This document shows positions 37,260 through 45,185 of a stretch of DNA of 64,000 bases, in pieces (the first letter of the stretch is position 1; every line of letters begins with the position of its first letter). The position numbers were made by a program, and so were the translations under genes. The DNA is from Pseudobutyrivibrio sp. 49 (GTDB lineage: Bacteria; Bacillota; Clostridia; Lachnospirales; Lachnospiraceae). Location of the stretch: the NCBI RefSeq assembly GCF_900100545.1, contig NZ_FNDP01000001.1, positions 411,115-475,114 of the forward strand, read 5' to 3'. The notes beneath the pieces were generated by a model. The model had not been told where the DNA came from. It searched no databases and was given only the letters and a program-made list of their open reading frames with translations.

Positions 37260-37300
37260 TTAATAATTCATTAGCTTCATATAAAATGGATTTGTGTTTT

Positions 37301-37334
37301 AAAAGGACTTAGAGATATCTTTAAGTCCTTTTTT
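37301..37334 (+). terminator. Terminator after codY
   Basis: AAAAGGACTTA (37301-37311) pairs with TAAGTCCTTTT (37322-37332), then more T. It separates codY from the flagellar promoter region. Confidence 0.85.
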
Positions 37335-37360
37335 GTATATTTAGTTATATTACACAACTT

Positions 37361-37372
37361 TTACACAATAAT
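37361..37372 (+). repeat. TTACACAATAAT element upstream of flgB
   Basis: This 12-mer occurs again at 49995-50006, upstream of motA. A related ACAATAATGTA occurs at 37365-37375 and 50034-50044. It may be a shared regulatory site, or chance in AT-rich sequence. Confidence 0.35.
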
Positions 37373-37420
37373 GTATTATCATAAATAATATTCTAATAAC
37401 TAGAGTTACAAACTTGATAA

Positions 37421-37470
37421 TTACACTACTAATTGTGCTTAATATTGACGATATACACAATATAGTGTAA
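37421..37470 (+). promoter_or_regulatory. Imperfect inverted repeat upstream of the flagellar promoter
   Basis: TTACACTACTAATTGTG (37421-37437) is mirrored by CACAATATAGTGTAA (37456-37470), with an 18-base centre. It ends 7 bases before the flgB -35 and looks like an operator or activator site. Confidence 0.45.
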
Positions 37471-37477
37471 AAGGTGT

Positions 37478-37506
37478 TTGAAATTTCAGAAAACTTTCAA
37501 TATAAT
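37478..37506 (+). promoter_or_regulatory. Sigma-A-type promoter of the flagellar operon
   Basis: TTGAAA (37478-37483), 17 bases, TATAAT (37501-37506); transcription should begin near 37513, leaving a leader of about 25 bases before flgB. Confidence 0.88.
37481..37495 (+). promoter_or_regulatory. Putative CodY box over the flagellar promoter
   Basis: AAATTTCAGAAAACT matches the CodY consensus AATTTTCWGAAAATT at 13 of 15 positions. It covers the end of the -35 and the spacer, where bound CodY would exclude RNA polymerase. CodY directly represses fla/che in Bacillus subtilis. Confidence 0.6.
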
Positions 37507-37537
37507 GAAGTTAAAGTAATCTAGGAGGTGTGTAGGT

Positions 37538-37936
37538 ATGATTATGTCAGATGCTTTTTCTTACGTAAATGCGCTTGATTGTGCTGCCGACGCTAGCTGG
37601 CGTAGACAGACTCTTATCCTGAATAATTTAGCTAACGAAGATACTCCTGGATATAAGAGAAAAGATATAGAATTTGCAAGTGTCTTGAAAAAGGAATTGT
37701 TGGGAACCCATGAAAGGACTCTGGACAGAGCTGTTAATAAGCTTGATGATAATGGCAACCATGTTGATGGCTTTGAGTACACTGATTATGAGAACTTCTC
37801 TTACAGACTGGATGGAAATAATGTAGATCCAGACACTGAGAATGTTGAGCTTGCATCAGAAACACTTCGCTATCAGGCGTACACCACAAGTATATCAAAC
37901 GAATTCGAAAGATTTTCAATTGTTTGTAACAAGTAG
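37538..37936 (+). CDS. flgB: Flagellar basal-body rod protein FlgB
   Basis: Proximal rod subunit, exported by the flagellar type III system without a cleaved signal. The rod-protein signature is RRQTLILNNLANEDTPGYKRKDIEF at residues 23-47 in two parts (ILNNLANEDTPGYKRKD being the core). Length 132 aa is normal. AGGAGGTG lies 7 bases before ATG 37538. It is the first gene of the flagellar/chemotaxis operon. Confidence 0.96.
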   Translation: MIMSDAFSYVNALDCAADASWRRQTLILNNLANEDTPGYKRKDIEFASVLKKELLGTHERTLDRAVNKLDDNGNHVDGFEYTDYENFSYRLDGNNVDPDTENVELASETLRYQAYTTSISNEFERFSIVCNK

Positions 37937-37958
37937 TATGTTTGATTAGGAGGTGCCT

Positions 37959-38414
37959 ATGGGATTATTTCAACCTTTTGATATCTGTGCTACAGGAATG
38001 ACCGCTCAGCGATTTCGTATGGATATTATTGCTGAGAATATTGCAAATGTAAGTACGACAAGAACTGAGAATGGCGGTCCTTACAGAAGAAAAATAGTTA
38101 CCTTCAAAGAGAAGGAGTATCATGCTGGAATTCCAAGTTTTAGGAATATCTTAAATGAAAAGACCATGCACTATTATGGCAATGGCGTAAAGGTTAGCAA
38201 GGTATCTGAAGACACTGAAACAGATTTTATTATGGAATACGACCCATCTCATCCAGACGCAGATGAGAATGGTTATGTTAGATACCCTAATGTTAATACA
38301 GTTACAGAGATGACAAATCTTATTGATGCAAGCCGTTCCTATGAAGCAAATGTAACAGCTTTTAATGCTATTAAATCTATGGCAGGATATGGAATTCAGA
38401 TTGGTCAGCGATAA
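37959..38414 (+). CDS. flgC: Flagellar basal-body rod protein FlgC
   Basis: Rod subunit next to FlgB. The N-terminus MGLFQPFDICATGMTAQRF and the rod motif IIAENIANVSTTRT are typical, and the C-terminus ends in the helical EMTNLIDASRSYEANVTAFN segment used for rod packing. AGGAGG at 37948-37953 points to ATG 37959 rather than the in-frame GTG at 37953, giving 151 aa. Confidence 0.96.
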   Translation: MGLFQPFDICATGMTAQRFRMDIIAENIANVSTTRTENGGPYRRKIVTFKEKEYHAGIPSFRNILNEKTMHYYGNGVKVSKVSEDTETDFIMEYDPSHPDADENGYVRYPNVNTVTEMTNLIDASRSYEANVTAFNAIKSMAGYGIQIGQR

Positions 38415-38443
38415 TTGATTGTAGTAGATAACGGGGGATGCAT

Positions 38444-38749
38444 ATGGATATTTCGTCACTTCAGAGTTTATATGGTGGCACACCTGTTAAGGATACAAGA
38501 ACGCCTAAGGTGGACGCCACAACTGGTTTCCAGAGTATGCTGGATTCAGTTATGAATTTATTAGAGGATACAAATTCTCTGCAAAAGCAGGCAAATAAAG
38601 CGCAGGTGGCATTTCAGCTAGGAGAAACTGATAACACCCACGATTTAATGATTGCAGAAAAGAAGGCAAACACTGCATTGCAGTACACTGTAGCTGTTAG
38701 AGATCGAATCTTAGAATCTTATCAGCAAATTATGCAGATGCAAGTATAG
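38444..38749 (+). CDS. fliE: Flagellar hook-basal body protein FliE
   Basis: Links the MS ring to the rod. The C-terminal helical region (EKKANTALQYTVAVRDRILE, then SYQQIMQMQV) is diagnostic. An ATG at 38438 directly abuts the GGGGG ribosome-binding stretch, so ATG 38444 (6 bases away) is the likely start, giving 101 aa. Its stop codon is immediately followed by a long hairpin region before fliF. Confidence 0.93.
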   Translation: MDISSLQSLYGGTPVKDTRTPKVDATTGFQSMLDSVMNLLEDTNSLQKQANKAQVAFQLGETDNTHDLMIAEKKANTALQYTVAVRDRILESYQQIMQMQV

Positions 38750-38862
38750 CATGCTTTTTTTAACAGCTTGCCTGTTATAAAAAAGTATGCTCAAGAAGTG
38801 CCCCATTCGCGGAGCGAATTATAATGGCACTTTTTCCTTGGAAGAATAGGTGCTTTAGCACC
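38748..38862 (+). other. Cluster of three hairpins between fliE and fliF
   Basis: The first is a long imperfect stem (38748-38766 with 38772-38791). The second is a terminator-like stem, AAGTGCC (38796-38802) with GGCACTT (38826-38832), nested over ATTCGC/GCGAAT and followed by TTTTT. The third is GGTGC-TTTA-GCACC (38849-38862). They may cause partial termination or mark an RNA processing site inside the operon. Confidence 0.7.
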
Positions 38863-38927
38863 GAGAGATTATTATGGTGATTTTGGAGAATGGTATTTTG
38901 GTTGCATATATGTAGGGGAGAGAGTCT

Positions 38928-40541
38928 ATGCCAGAACAAATTCAGGCTATTCTTAATCGATTTCTTGAGTGGTGGAGAAAGTTTACGAAACGGCAGCAGG
39001 TATTGATTATTTCAATCACTGCTGTTGTTATTGTGTCTTTTGCTATTTTAGCCTTTGTTATCACAAGGCCTACCATGATGCAGCTGGTAGTATGCGAGGA
39101 TGGTAAACAGGCCGCCGCTGTTAAAGAGCTACTGGAGAACGAAAAGATTAACTATGAGACATCTCCAGATGGCTTTACGTTCTATATTGACGAGAAGGAT
39201 GAAGGTCGTGCTAACGTTCTTCTTGGTTCCAATGAAATCCCGACATCTAAATATTCTGTAGATAATGTTTTTGACGGTGGCTTTTCAGCCACTGAAGCAG
39301 ACAAACAGAAGAAATATAAAAAGTATCTAGAAGAGCAGTTTGCTACTGATCTCGAAGCCTTCGAAATGATTGATAAGGCAAGGGTTACTCTAAATATTCC
39401 TGAGGATGATGGTACCCTTATAGCACAAAATCAGCCTGGATGGTCTTCTGTAATTCTTACCTTAAATTCGCCTATTACAGATGAAACAATTGAAGGTTTA
39501 GCCAGACATTTGGCTACAAACCTAGCGAACGAAACAACTGATAATATCACAATCATGGATACAGAGGGTAATCTGTTGTTCCCAAATGCCAAGGCAGGTA
39601 CAGCAGGGGCATCTGCTTCTGCTAATCAGGACGCCAGAGATAAAGCCAGAGAAGAGATTGTAAAACGTGTTCAGACTGTTCTTGAAGGAACAAACCTTTA
39701 CGATGCTGTTTCTGTTGGTGTTAATCTTTCAATGAGCTTTGATGAAAACAGCTACGTTCATTATGACTATTCAGTTGATGAAGGTCGTACCGAGGGTTAT
39801 CTTGATTGGGAAAAGGGCTCCAGCTCCAGCTCAACAGGCGGTAGTGGTGGTGTTCCAGGAACAGATTCAAACGATGATGATACTACCTACGTAATCGAGA
39901 ATGAAAATGTATCATCTGCTTCCACAGAAGATTTTGAGAAGGATTATCTTCCAGATGAGAAGATAACCACTCATAAGGACGAAATCGGAAAGCAAAGCTT
40001 AGAGGATTCTTCTATTTCAGTTACCTGTAAGAAATTTGCTATCTACAATGAAGACAAGATGGAGAAGGATGGAACCCTTGAAGAAGCAGGGCAGACCTTT
40101 GACGAATTTGTAAAAGCAAATTCAAATCCTGTTCAACAGGAGGTTTCAGATGACATCGTAGAGGTAGTAGCAAGAACAACAGGTTTCCCTACTGCTAACG
40201 TTAAGGTTGTGGCATACGAGATTCCAATGTTCCAGTACTCTGAAGGTCCACCTATTTCGGTTTCAGACATTGTTCAGATTGTTCTTGCACTTCTCATCTT
40301 CGCAATGCTCGGCTTTGTTGTATTTAGAAGTCTTAAGACTGAAGAAGAGGAGCCTGTGGAACAGGAGCTTACAATTGATGATCTTATTGCTTCTACTGCT
40401 CAGGAAGAGGAAGAGGAGCTTGAAGATATTGGATACACAGAGAAATCTGAAGCCCGCATACTTATTGAAAAGTTTGTGGATGAGAAACCGGAGGCTGTTG
40501 CTCAGCTTCTGAGAAATTGGCTAAACGAGGATTGGGGATAA
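38928..40541 (+). CDS. fliF: Flagellar MS-ring protein FliF
   Basis: Forms the membrane ring on which the motor is built. A transmembrane helix near residues 24-48 (VLIISITAVVIVSFAILAFV) is followed by the ring-building motifs (VKELLENEKINYE, EQFATDLEAFEMIDKARVTL), a Ser/Gly-rich insert near 300-315, and a second transmembrane helix near 450. The acidic C-terminal tail (residues after 475) should bind FliG. Length 537 aa is normal. AGGGGAG lies 7 bases before the ATG. The 178-base gap before it is the largest inside the first half of the operon. Confidence 0.95.
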   Translation: MPEQIQAILNRFLEWWRKFTKRQQVLIISITAVVIVSFAILAFVITRPTMMQLVVCEDGKQAAAVKELLENEKINYETSPDGFTFYIDEKDEGRANVLLGSNEIPTSKYSVDNVFDGGFSATEADKQKKYKKYLEEQFATDLEAFEMIDKARVTLNIPEDDGTLIAQNQPGWSSVILTLNSPITDETIEGLARHLATNLANETTDNITIMDTEGNLLFPNAKAGTAGASASANQDARDKAREEIVKRVQTVLEGTNLYDAVSVGVNLSMSFDENSYVHYDYSVDEGRTEGYLDWEKGSSSSSTGGSGGVPGTDSNDDDTTYVIENENVSSASTEDFEKDYLPDEKITTHKDEIGKQSLEDSSISVTCKKFAIYNEDKMEKDGTLEEAGQTFDEFVKANSNPVQQEVSDDIVEVVARTTGFPTANVKVVAYEIPMFQYSEGPPISVSDIVQIVLALLIFAMLGFVVFRSLKTEEEEPVEQELTIDDLIASTAQEEEEELEDIGYTEKSEARILIEKFVDEKPEAVAQLLRNWLNEDWG

Positions 40542-40545
40542 GGTT

Positions 40546-41553
40546 ATGGCAACTGAAGACATGAATGGCGTTCAAAAAGCCGCTATACTTTTAATCGCCC
40601 TAGGACCAGAGAAATCAGCTCAGATATTTAAGCATCTCAAGGAAGAGGAAATCGAGGAACTTACACTGGAGATTGCCAATACGAGAAGTATTTCTCCTGC
40701 GCTCAAGGAAGAGGTTATCGAAGAATTTTATCAGGTATGTCTTGCTCAGCAGTACATCGCAGAAGGTGGTATTGGTTACGCTAAGGAGCTTCTTGAGAAG
40801 GCTCTTGGTGATGACCGTGCTCAGGATGTCATTACAAAGCTGACAGCATCATTGCAGGTTCGTCCTTTCGAGTTTATTCGAAAGACAGAGCCTTCTCAGG
40901 TGCTGAACTTCATACAGGAGGAGCATCCACAGACAATTGCGATGATTTTGTCTTATCTGTCTGCTGGCCAGGCATCACTTATCATTGGAGCGTTGCCACC
41001 AGAAAAGCAGGCTGATGTTGCCAAGCGTATTGCGCTTATGGATAGAACCAGCCCAGAGGTTATAAAAGAGGTCGAGAGAGTTCTCGAGAGAAAGCTTTCA
41101 TCTCTTATCAATCAGGATTACACTATCGCCGGCGGCGTAGATGCGGTAGTTAATATCCTTAATACAGTTGACCGTGGTACTGAAAAACGTATCATGGAGT
41201 CTCTTGAAATTGAAGAGCCAGAGCTTGCTGAGGAAATCAGAAAGAAGATGTTCGTATTCGAGGATATCCTTCTTTTGGACGACAGAGCTATTCAGCGTGT
41301 TCTTAGAGACGTTGACAACTCAGATCTTGGCGTTGCACTTAAGGGAGCTAATGATGAGGTTCAGGCCGCAATCTTTAAGAATTTGTCTTCTCGTCTTGCA
41401 GCTATGATTAAGGAAGACATGGAATTCATGGGTCCTGTTCGTATGAAGGATGTTGAAGAAGCTCAGCAGAAGATAGTAGGTATTATCAGAAAGCTTGAGG
41501 ATTCTGCAGAGATTGTAATTTCTAGAGGAGGCGGAGATGAGCTCATTGTCTAG
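40546..41553 (+). CDS. fliG: Flagellar motor switch protein FliG
   Basis: Rotor protein that transmits torque from the stator and sits on FliF. The N-terminal domain begins MNGVQKAAILLIALG, the middle carries EEHPQTIAMILSYL (the EHPQ motif that contacts FliM), and the C-terminal torque region contains VFEDILLLDDRAIQRVLRDV with the charged helix. Length 335 aa. It begins 4 bases after fliF and its end overlaps fliH by 17 bases. Confidence 0.97.
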   Translation: MATEDMNGVQKAAILLIALGPEKSAQIFKHLKEEEIEELTLEIANTRSISPALKEEVIEEFYQVCLAQQYIAEGGIGYAKELLEKALGDDRAQDVITKLTASLQVRPFEFIRKTEPSQVLNFIQEEHPQTIAMILSYLSAGQASLIIGALPPEKQADVAKRIALMDRTSPEVIKEVERVLERKLSSLINQDYTIAGGVDAVVNILNTVDRGTEKRIMESLEIEEPELAEEIRKKMFVFEDILLLDDRAIQRVLRDVDNSDLGVALKGANDEVQAAIFKNLSSRLAAMIKEDMEFMGPVRMKDVEEAQQKIVGIIRKLEDSAEIVISRGGGDELIV

Positions 41554-42445
41554 TAACAATGTCATCTATGGGTTTCTTGTGAAACCAAATGAACCAGACG
41601 AAGAAACTGGCGAAACAGGTGAACTCGTAATCGATTCCAATGCTTTGGCAAAGGAGCTTATTCTTAAGCAGGAAAAGGCATACAAAGCCAGGCTTTTAGA
41701 AGAAGAGCGTGAGCGTCGTTTAGAAGCCATGCGTGAATCAGGCGCTGAAATTCCTGAGGGAGTTGATCCAGATGAATTCTTAGGCTTGGCTGACTCTATC
41801 ATGCAGGAAGAGGAAGAAGAGCCTGAGGATTTTGGCCCTGCCAGAGAAGAGATTATAGCAGCAGCTCAGGAAGAGGCTCAGAGAATTATAGAGGATGCAA
41901 ATGCGCAGGCCGAGGAGATTTTAAATGCTGCTCAGCTTAATGCTGATGCTATGCGAAATCTTGCTCGCCAGGATGGAGAAAAAGAGGGCTATAACGAAGG
42001 TACACAAAGGGCAGCCCTTGAACTTCAGGAATCACAGAATAATATGCAGGCAGAAATTCAGCGTATTGAAAATGATTATATGCAAAAGCAAATTGATATG
42101 TCACATGAAATCGTTGAAATGTGTCTGCCTGTGTTTGAGCATGTATTTGCTGCAGAGCTTTCAGGCAAAAAGGATGTGTTATATCATCTTTTAGACCACT
42201 GCATTATGAAAATTGAGCGCACAGGCCAGATGCAAATCAAGGTTAGTGATGCAAATGCAGAATTTTTAAAGGGAAAGAAGGAAGAAATTCAAGGTAAAGT
42301 TGGAACTGAAGTGGGACTCGATATAATTGCAGACCCACTTTTGAATGATAGTCAGTGTATTATTGAGACAGATGGCGGTATTTTTGATTGTAGCATTGAT
42401 ACAGAGTTAGATAATCTTATCAGGGAAATTAGAGCCCTAAGCTAG
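41537..42445 (+). CDS. fliH: Flagellar assembly protein FliH
   Basis: Regulator and stator of the FliI export ATPase. The 302-aa protein has a variable, Glu-rich N-terminal half with a likely coiled coil (REEIIAAAQEEAQRIIEDAN, continuing with AxxxG-like spacing) and a conserved C-terminal domain from about 190 (IDMSHEIVEMCLPVFEHVF to the end). AGGAGG at 41526-41531 supports the ATG at 41537, which lies within the end of fliG, implying translational coupling. Confidence 0.85.
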   Translation: MSSLSSNNVIYGFLVKPNEPDEETGETGELVIDSNALAKELILKQEKAYKARLLEEERERRLEAMRESGAEIPEGVDPDEFLGLADSIMQEEEEEPEDFGPAREEIIAAAQEEAQRIIEDANAQAEEILNAAQLNADAMRNLARQDGEKEGYNEGTQRAALELQESQNNMQAEIQRIENDYMQKQIDMSHEIVEMCLPVFEHVFAAELSGKKDVLYHLLDHCIMKIERTGQMQIKVSDANAEFLKGKKEEIQGKVGTEVGLDIIADPLLNDSQCIIETDGGIFDCSIDTELDNLIREIRALS

Positions 42446-42453
42446 GAGGCACA

Positions 42454-43764
42454 GTGGACCAGGGATTATTGATGCAGCTGACAGAGAAGGATTACTTTAA
42501 ATCTCTTGGGAAGGTTGTAAAGGTTGTAGGACTTACAATTGAATCAGTGGGACCAGAGGCTAAGCTTCGCGATTTGTGTGAAATAATCGTGGAGGGCTCT
42601 GATCAGCGTATTAAAGCAGAGGTTGTCGGATTCAAAGACAAACGTCTGCTTTTGATGCCTTATGAGAACGTGGAAGGTATAGGCGTTGGATGCATGGTTG
42701 AAAACACTGGACATCCCCTTGGTGTTAATGTTGGAGACCAGCTTCTTGGACATCTTGTAGATGGCCTTGGTGTTCCTTCGGATGTGGATGATCTTACAGA
42801 TTTTGAGAACCTTATAGAGTATCCAGCCGAAGCTGACCCTCCAGATCCTATGGAAAGAGTCATAATCAAAGAGCCATTGTCTCTTGGTGTGAAGGCTGTA
42901 GATGGTCTTATTACTGTTGGTAAGGGCCAGAGAATTGGAATTTTTGCAGGCTCAGGTGTAGGTAAATCTACCTTAATGGGTATGTTTGCCAGAAATACAA
43001 AGGCTCAGATTAACGTTATTGCTCTTATTGGAGAACGTGGACGTGAGGTTCGTGAATTCGTAGAAAACGACTTAGGTCCAGAAGGTATGGCAAGATCTGT
43101 TGTGGTTTGTGCTACTTCAGATAAACCTGCTCTTATTAGAAAAAAGGCAGCCCTTACAGCAACTGCAATAGCTGAATACTTTAGAGACCAGGGCAAAGAT
43201 GTACTTCTCATGATGGATTCACTTACCCGTTTTTCGATGGCGCAGCGTGAGATAGGATTGGCATCGGGCGAGCCTCCAGTAACAAGAGGATATCCGCCAT
43301 CAGTATATTCTGAGATGCCACGTCTTTTGGAGCGTGCAGGTAATTCTGCAGTAGGTTCCATCACAGGTCTTTATACTGTCCTTGTAGATGGTGATGATTT
43401 CAATGAGCCTATCACTGATACAGCCCGATCTATTTTAGATGGTCACATAGTTCTTAATAGAAAGTTGGCACAAAAAAATCATTATCCTGCTATTGATGTA
43501 TTGCAGTCCATTTCCAGAGTTATGTCAGCAGTGGCAACACCAGAGCATAAGGCTATTGCAGGCAAGCTGAAAAATGTCCTTGCAACCTATCAGGAAGCAG
43601 AGGATTTGATAAATATTGGAGCTTATAAAAATGGCTCAAACAAAGCGATTGATTACGCTATCAAGAAGATTGATGCAGTAAATGAGTTCTTACTTCAGGC
43701 TACCCATGATAAGTTTGATTATGACGAGATTATTGGGCAGATGACAGCAATCTTCGATGATTAG
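42454..43764 (+). CDS. fliI: Flagellum-specific ATP synthase FliI
   Basis: Hexameric export ATPase related to the F1 beta subunit. Walker A is GIFAGSGVGKSTLMGM; IGERGREVREFVE, LLMMDSLTRFSMAQREIGLA (Walker B) and GEPPVTRGYPPSVYSEMPRL follow. Length 436 aa is standard. The start is GTG 42454 with AGGAGG four bases upstream. An internal ATG five codons later lacks its own site. Confidence 0.97.
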   Translation: MDQGLLMQLTEKDYFKSLGKVVKVVGLTIESVGPEAKLRDLCEIIVEGSDQRIKAEVVGFKDKRLLLMPYENVEGIGVGCMVENTGHPLGVNVGDQLLGHLVDGLGVPSDVDDLTDFENLIEYPAEADPPDPMERVIIKEPLSLGVKAVDGLITVGKGQRIGIFAGSGVGKSTLMGMFARNTKAQINVIALIGERGREVREFVENDLGPEGMARSVVVCATSDKPALIRKKAALTATAIAEYFRDQGKDVLLMMDSLTRFSMAQREIGLASGEPPVTRGYPPSVYSEMPRLLERAGNSAVGSITGLYTVLVDGDDFNEPITDTARSILDGHIVLNRKLAQKNHYPAIDVLQSISRVMSAVATPEHKAIAGKLKNVLATYQEAEDLINIGAYKNGSNKAIDYAIKKIDAVNEFLLQATHDKFDYDEIIGQMTAIFDD

Positions 43765-43775
43765 AGGTGGTTCTA

Positions 43776-44231
43776 ATGGCAAAATTTGTTTATCGAATGC
43801 AAAATATTCTTGAATTAAAACAGAAGATAGAGGAGCAGGAGAAGGCAAATTTTGGTATGGCTACAGCGCGTTTTAATCAGGAACAGGATAAGCTTAGAAA
43901 GTTAATGATTAAGCAGGCAGATTATGAAAGACAGCTAAAGGAATTGTCTGTAGGAAATATCGATATAAAAGCCATCAAAACCTGTAAAAGCGCTATTACA
44001 TCCATGAAGGTAGCGCTTCGAGATCAAATGATCGAGGTTTCTAAGGCGCAAAAGGCAATGGAAAATGCCAGAAAAAAGCTTAATGCAGTTATGATGGAAC
44101 GAAAAATGCATGAGAAGCTTAGAGAACATGCCTTTGAAGAATTTTTAGATGAGTTAGACCGTGAGGAAAGTAAAATCACGGATGAGTTGGTTAGTTACAC
44201 GTATTTTAACACAGAAAAAGAGGATGAGTAA
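43776..44231 (+). CDS. fliJ: Flagellar export protein FliJ
   Basis: Small coiled-coil protein that couples the FliI ATPase to the FlhA gate. Almost the whole protein is predicted helical, rich in Lys, Glu and Gln (QNILELKQKIEEQEKANFG and onward). ATG 43776 (MAKFVYRMQ, 151 aa) is chosen over the in-frame GTG at 43767 because the GAGGTGG site overlaps that GTG. It follows fliI, as in other Firmicutes. Sequence conservation of the family is low, so the assignment rests partly on position. Confidence 0.88.
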   Translation: MAKFVYRMQNILELKQKIEEQEKANFGMATARFNQEQDKLRKLMIKQADYERQLKELSVGNIDIKAIKTCKSAITSMKVALRDQMIEVSKAQKAMENARKKLNAVMMERKMHEKLREHAFEEFLDELDREESKITDELVSYTYFNTEKEDE

Positions 44232-44234
44232 GTT

Positions 44235-45128
44235 ATGGCAGATGAAGCACAGGCACCTGAAGAGGTAGCAGCACCAGCACCTGATACTGGTAACGAAAAG
44301 GCTGACAAGAAGGCCGAAAAAGAGGCAAAAAAAGAAGCGAAAAAAGCCGAGAAGGAACGCCGTAAAGAAGCCAAAAAGAATGGTGAAGTATTGCCAGAGG
44401 ATGAGGAACGTCTAGGAATAGGCGGCGGAATCATCATGGCTTTTGTTGTGTTGCTTATCATTATGATTTGGCTGGTTATTTTTGCCTTTTTAGTAAAGAT
44501 GGATGTTGGTGGATTTGGCTCATCAATTCTATTTCCAGTGCTGAAGGATGTGCCTTATGTTAATCAGATTTTACCAGGTATCGAGGAATATTTGCCTCAG
44601 GAGGAAGAAGATAATCCTTATTCACAGTATGATACTGTGGAGAAGGCAATAGAGCGCATAAAAGAGCTTGAAACAGAGATTGAAGAACTAAAAACCAAGG
44701 GTAATGAAAATAGTGATTATATAACAGAATTAGAAGCTGCCTCGGCGGAATTGGCAGAGTATAAAGCTAACGAAGCAGCTTTTGAAGAATTAAAAGAAAA
44801 ATTCTATGAAGAGGTTGTTTTTTCGGATAATGCACCCGATATAAATGAATATAAGACGTATTATGAATCCATCGAGCCAGATAACGCTGCAGCTATCTAT
44901 AAGCAGGTTATTTCACAGCTCCAGACAGACCAGGAAATCGAAGATTACGTTAAGACTTACACAAGCATGAAGGCAAAAAATGCAGCGGCAATCTTTGATG
45001 AGATGAGTGATGATTACGACTTGGTATGTGAAATCCTTCAGGCTATGGATGCAAGTACCCGTTCTAGTATTCTTTCAGCAATGGATGCAAAAAATGCAGC
45101 AATACTCACAAAGATGATGGAGCCTTAA
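44235..45128 (+). CDS. MotE-like flagellar protein (MgtE N-domain fold)
   Basis: A 297-aa single-pass membrane protein in the position of Bacillus ylxF. An N-terminal cytosolic stretch of about 35 Lys/Glu/Ala-rich residues precedes a transmembrane helix near 62-84 (IIMAFVVLLIIMIWLVIFAF). A coiled coil follows (about 125-195), then a domain with MgtE-N-type repeats (YTSMKAKNAAAIFDEMSDD, ILQAMDASTRSSILSAMDA). MotE of alphaproteobacteria is a chaperone of the periplasmic MotC stator protein; the role in Firmicutes is not settled. It starts 3 bases after fliJ. Confidence 0.72.
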   Translation: MADEAQAPEEVAAPAPDTGNEKADKKAEKEAKKEAKKAEKERRKEAKKNGEVLPEDEERLGIGGGIIMAFVVLLIIMIWLVIFAFLVKMDVGGFGSSILFPVLKDVPYVNQILPGIEEYLPQEEEDNPYSQYDTVEKAIERIKELETEIEELKTKGNENSDYITELEAASAELAEYKANEAAFEELKEKFYEEVVFSDNAPDINEYKTYYESIEPDNAAAIYKQVISQLQTDQEIEDYVKTYTSMKAKNAAAIFDEMSDDYDLVCEILQAMDASTRSSILSAMDAKNAAILTKMMEP

Positions 45129-45185
45129 TCCTAACAATACGTTTTATAGCAACTTGAAAACAGAATATGTGAAAGGAGGGGTTAC

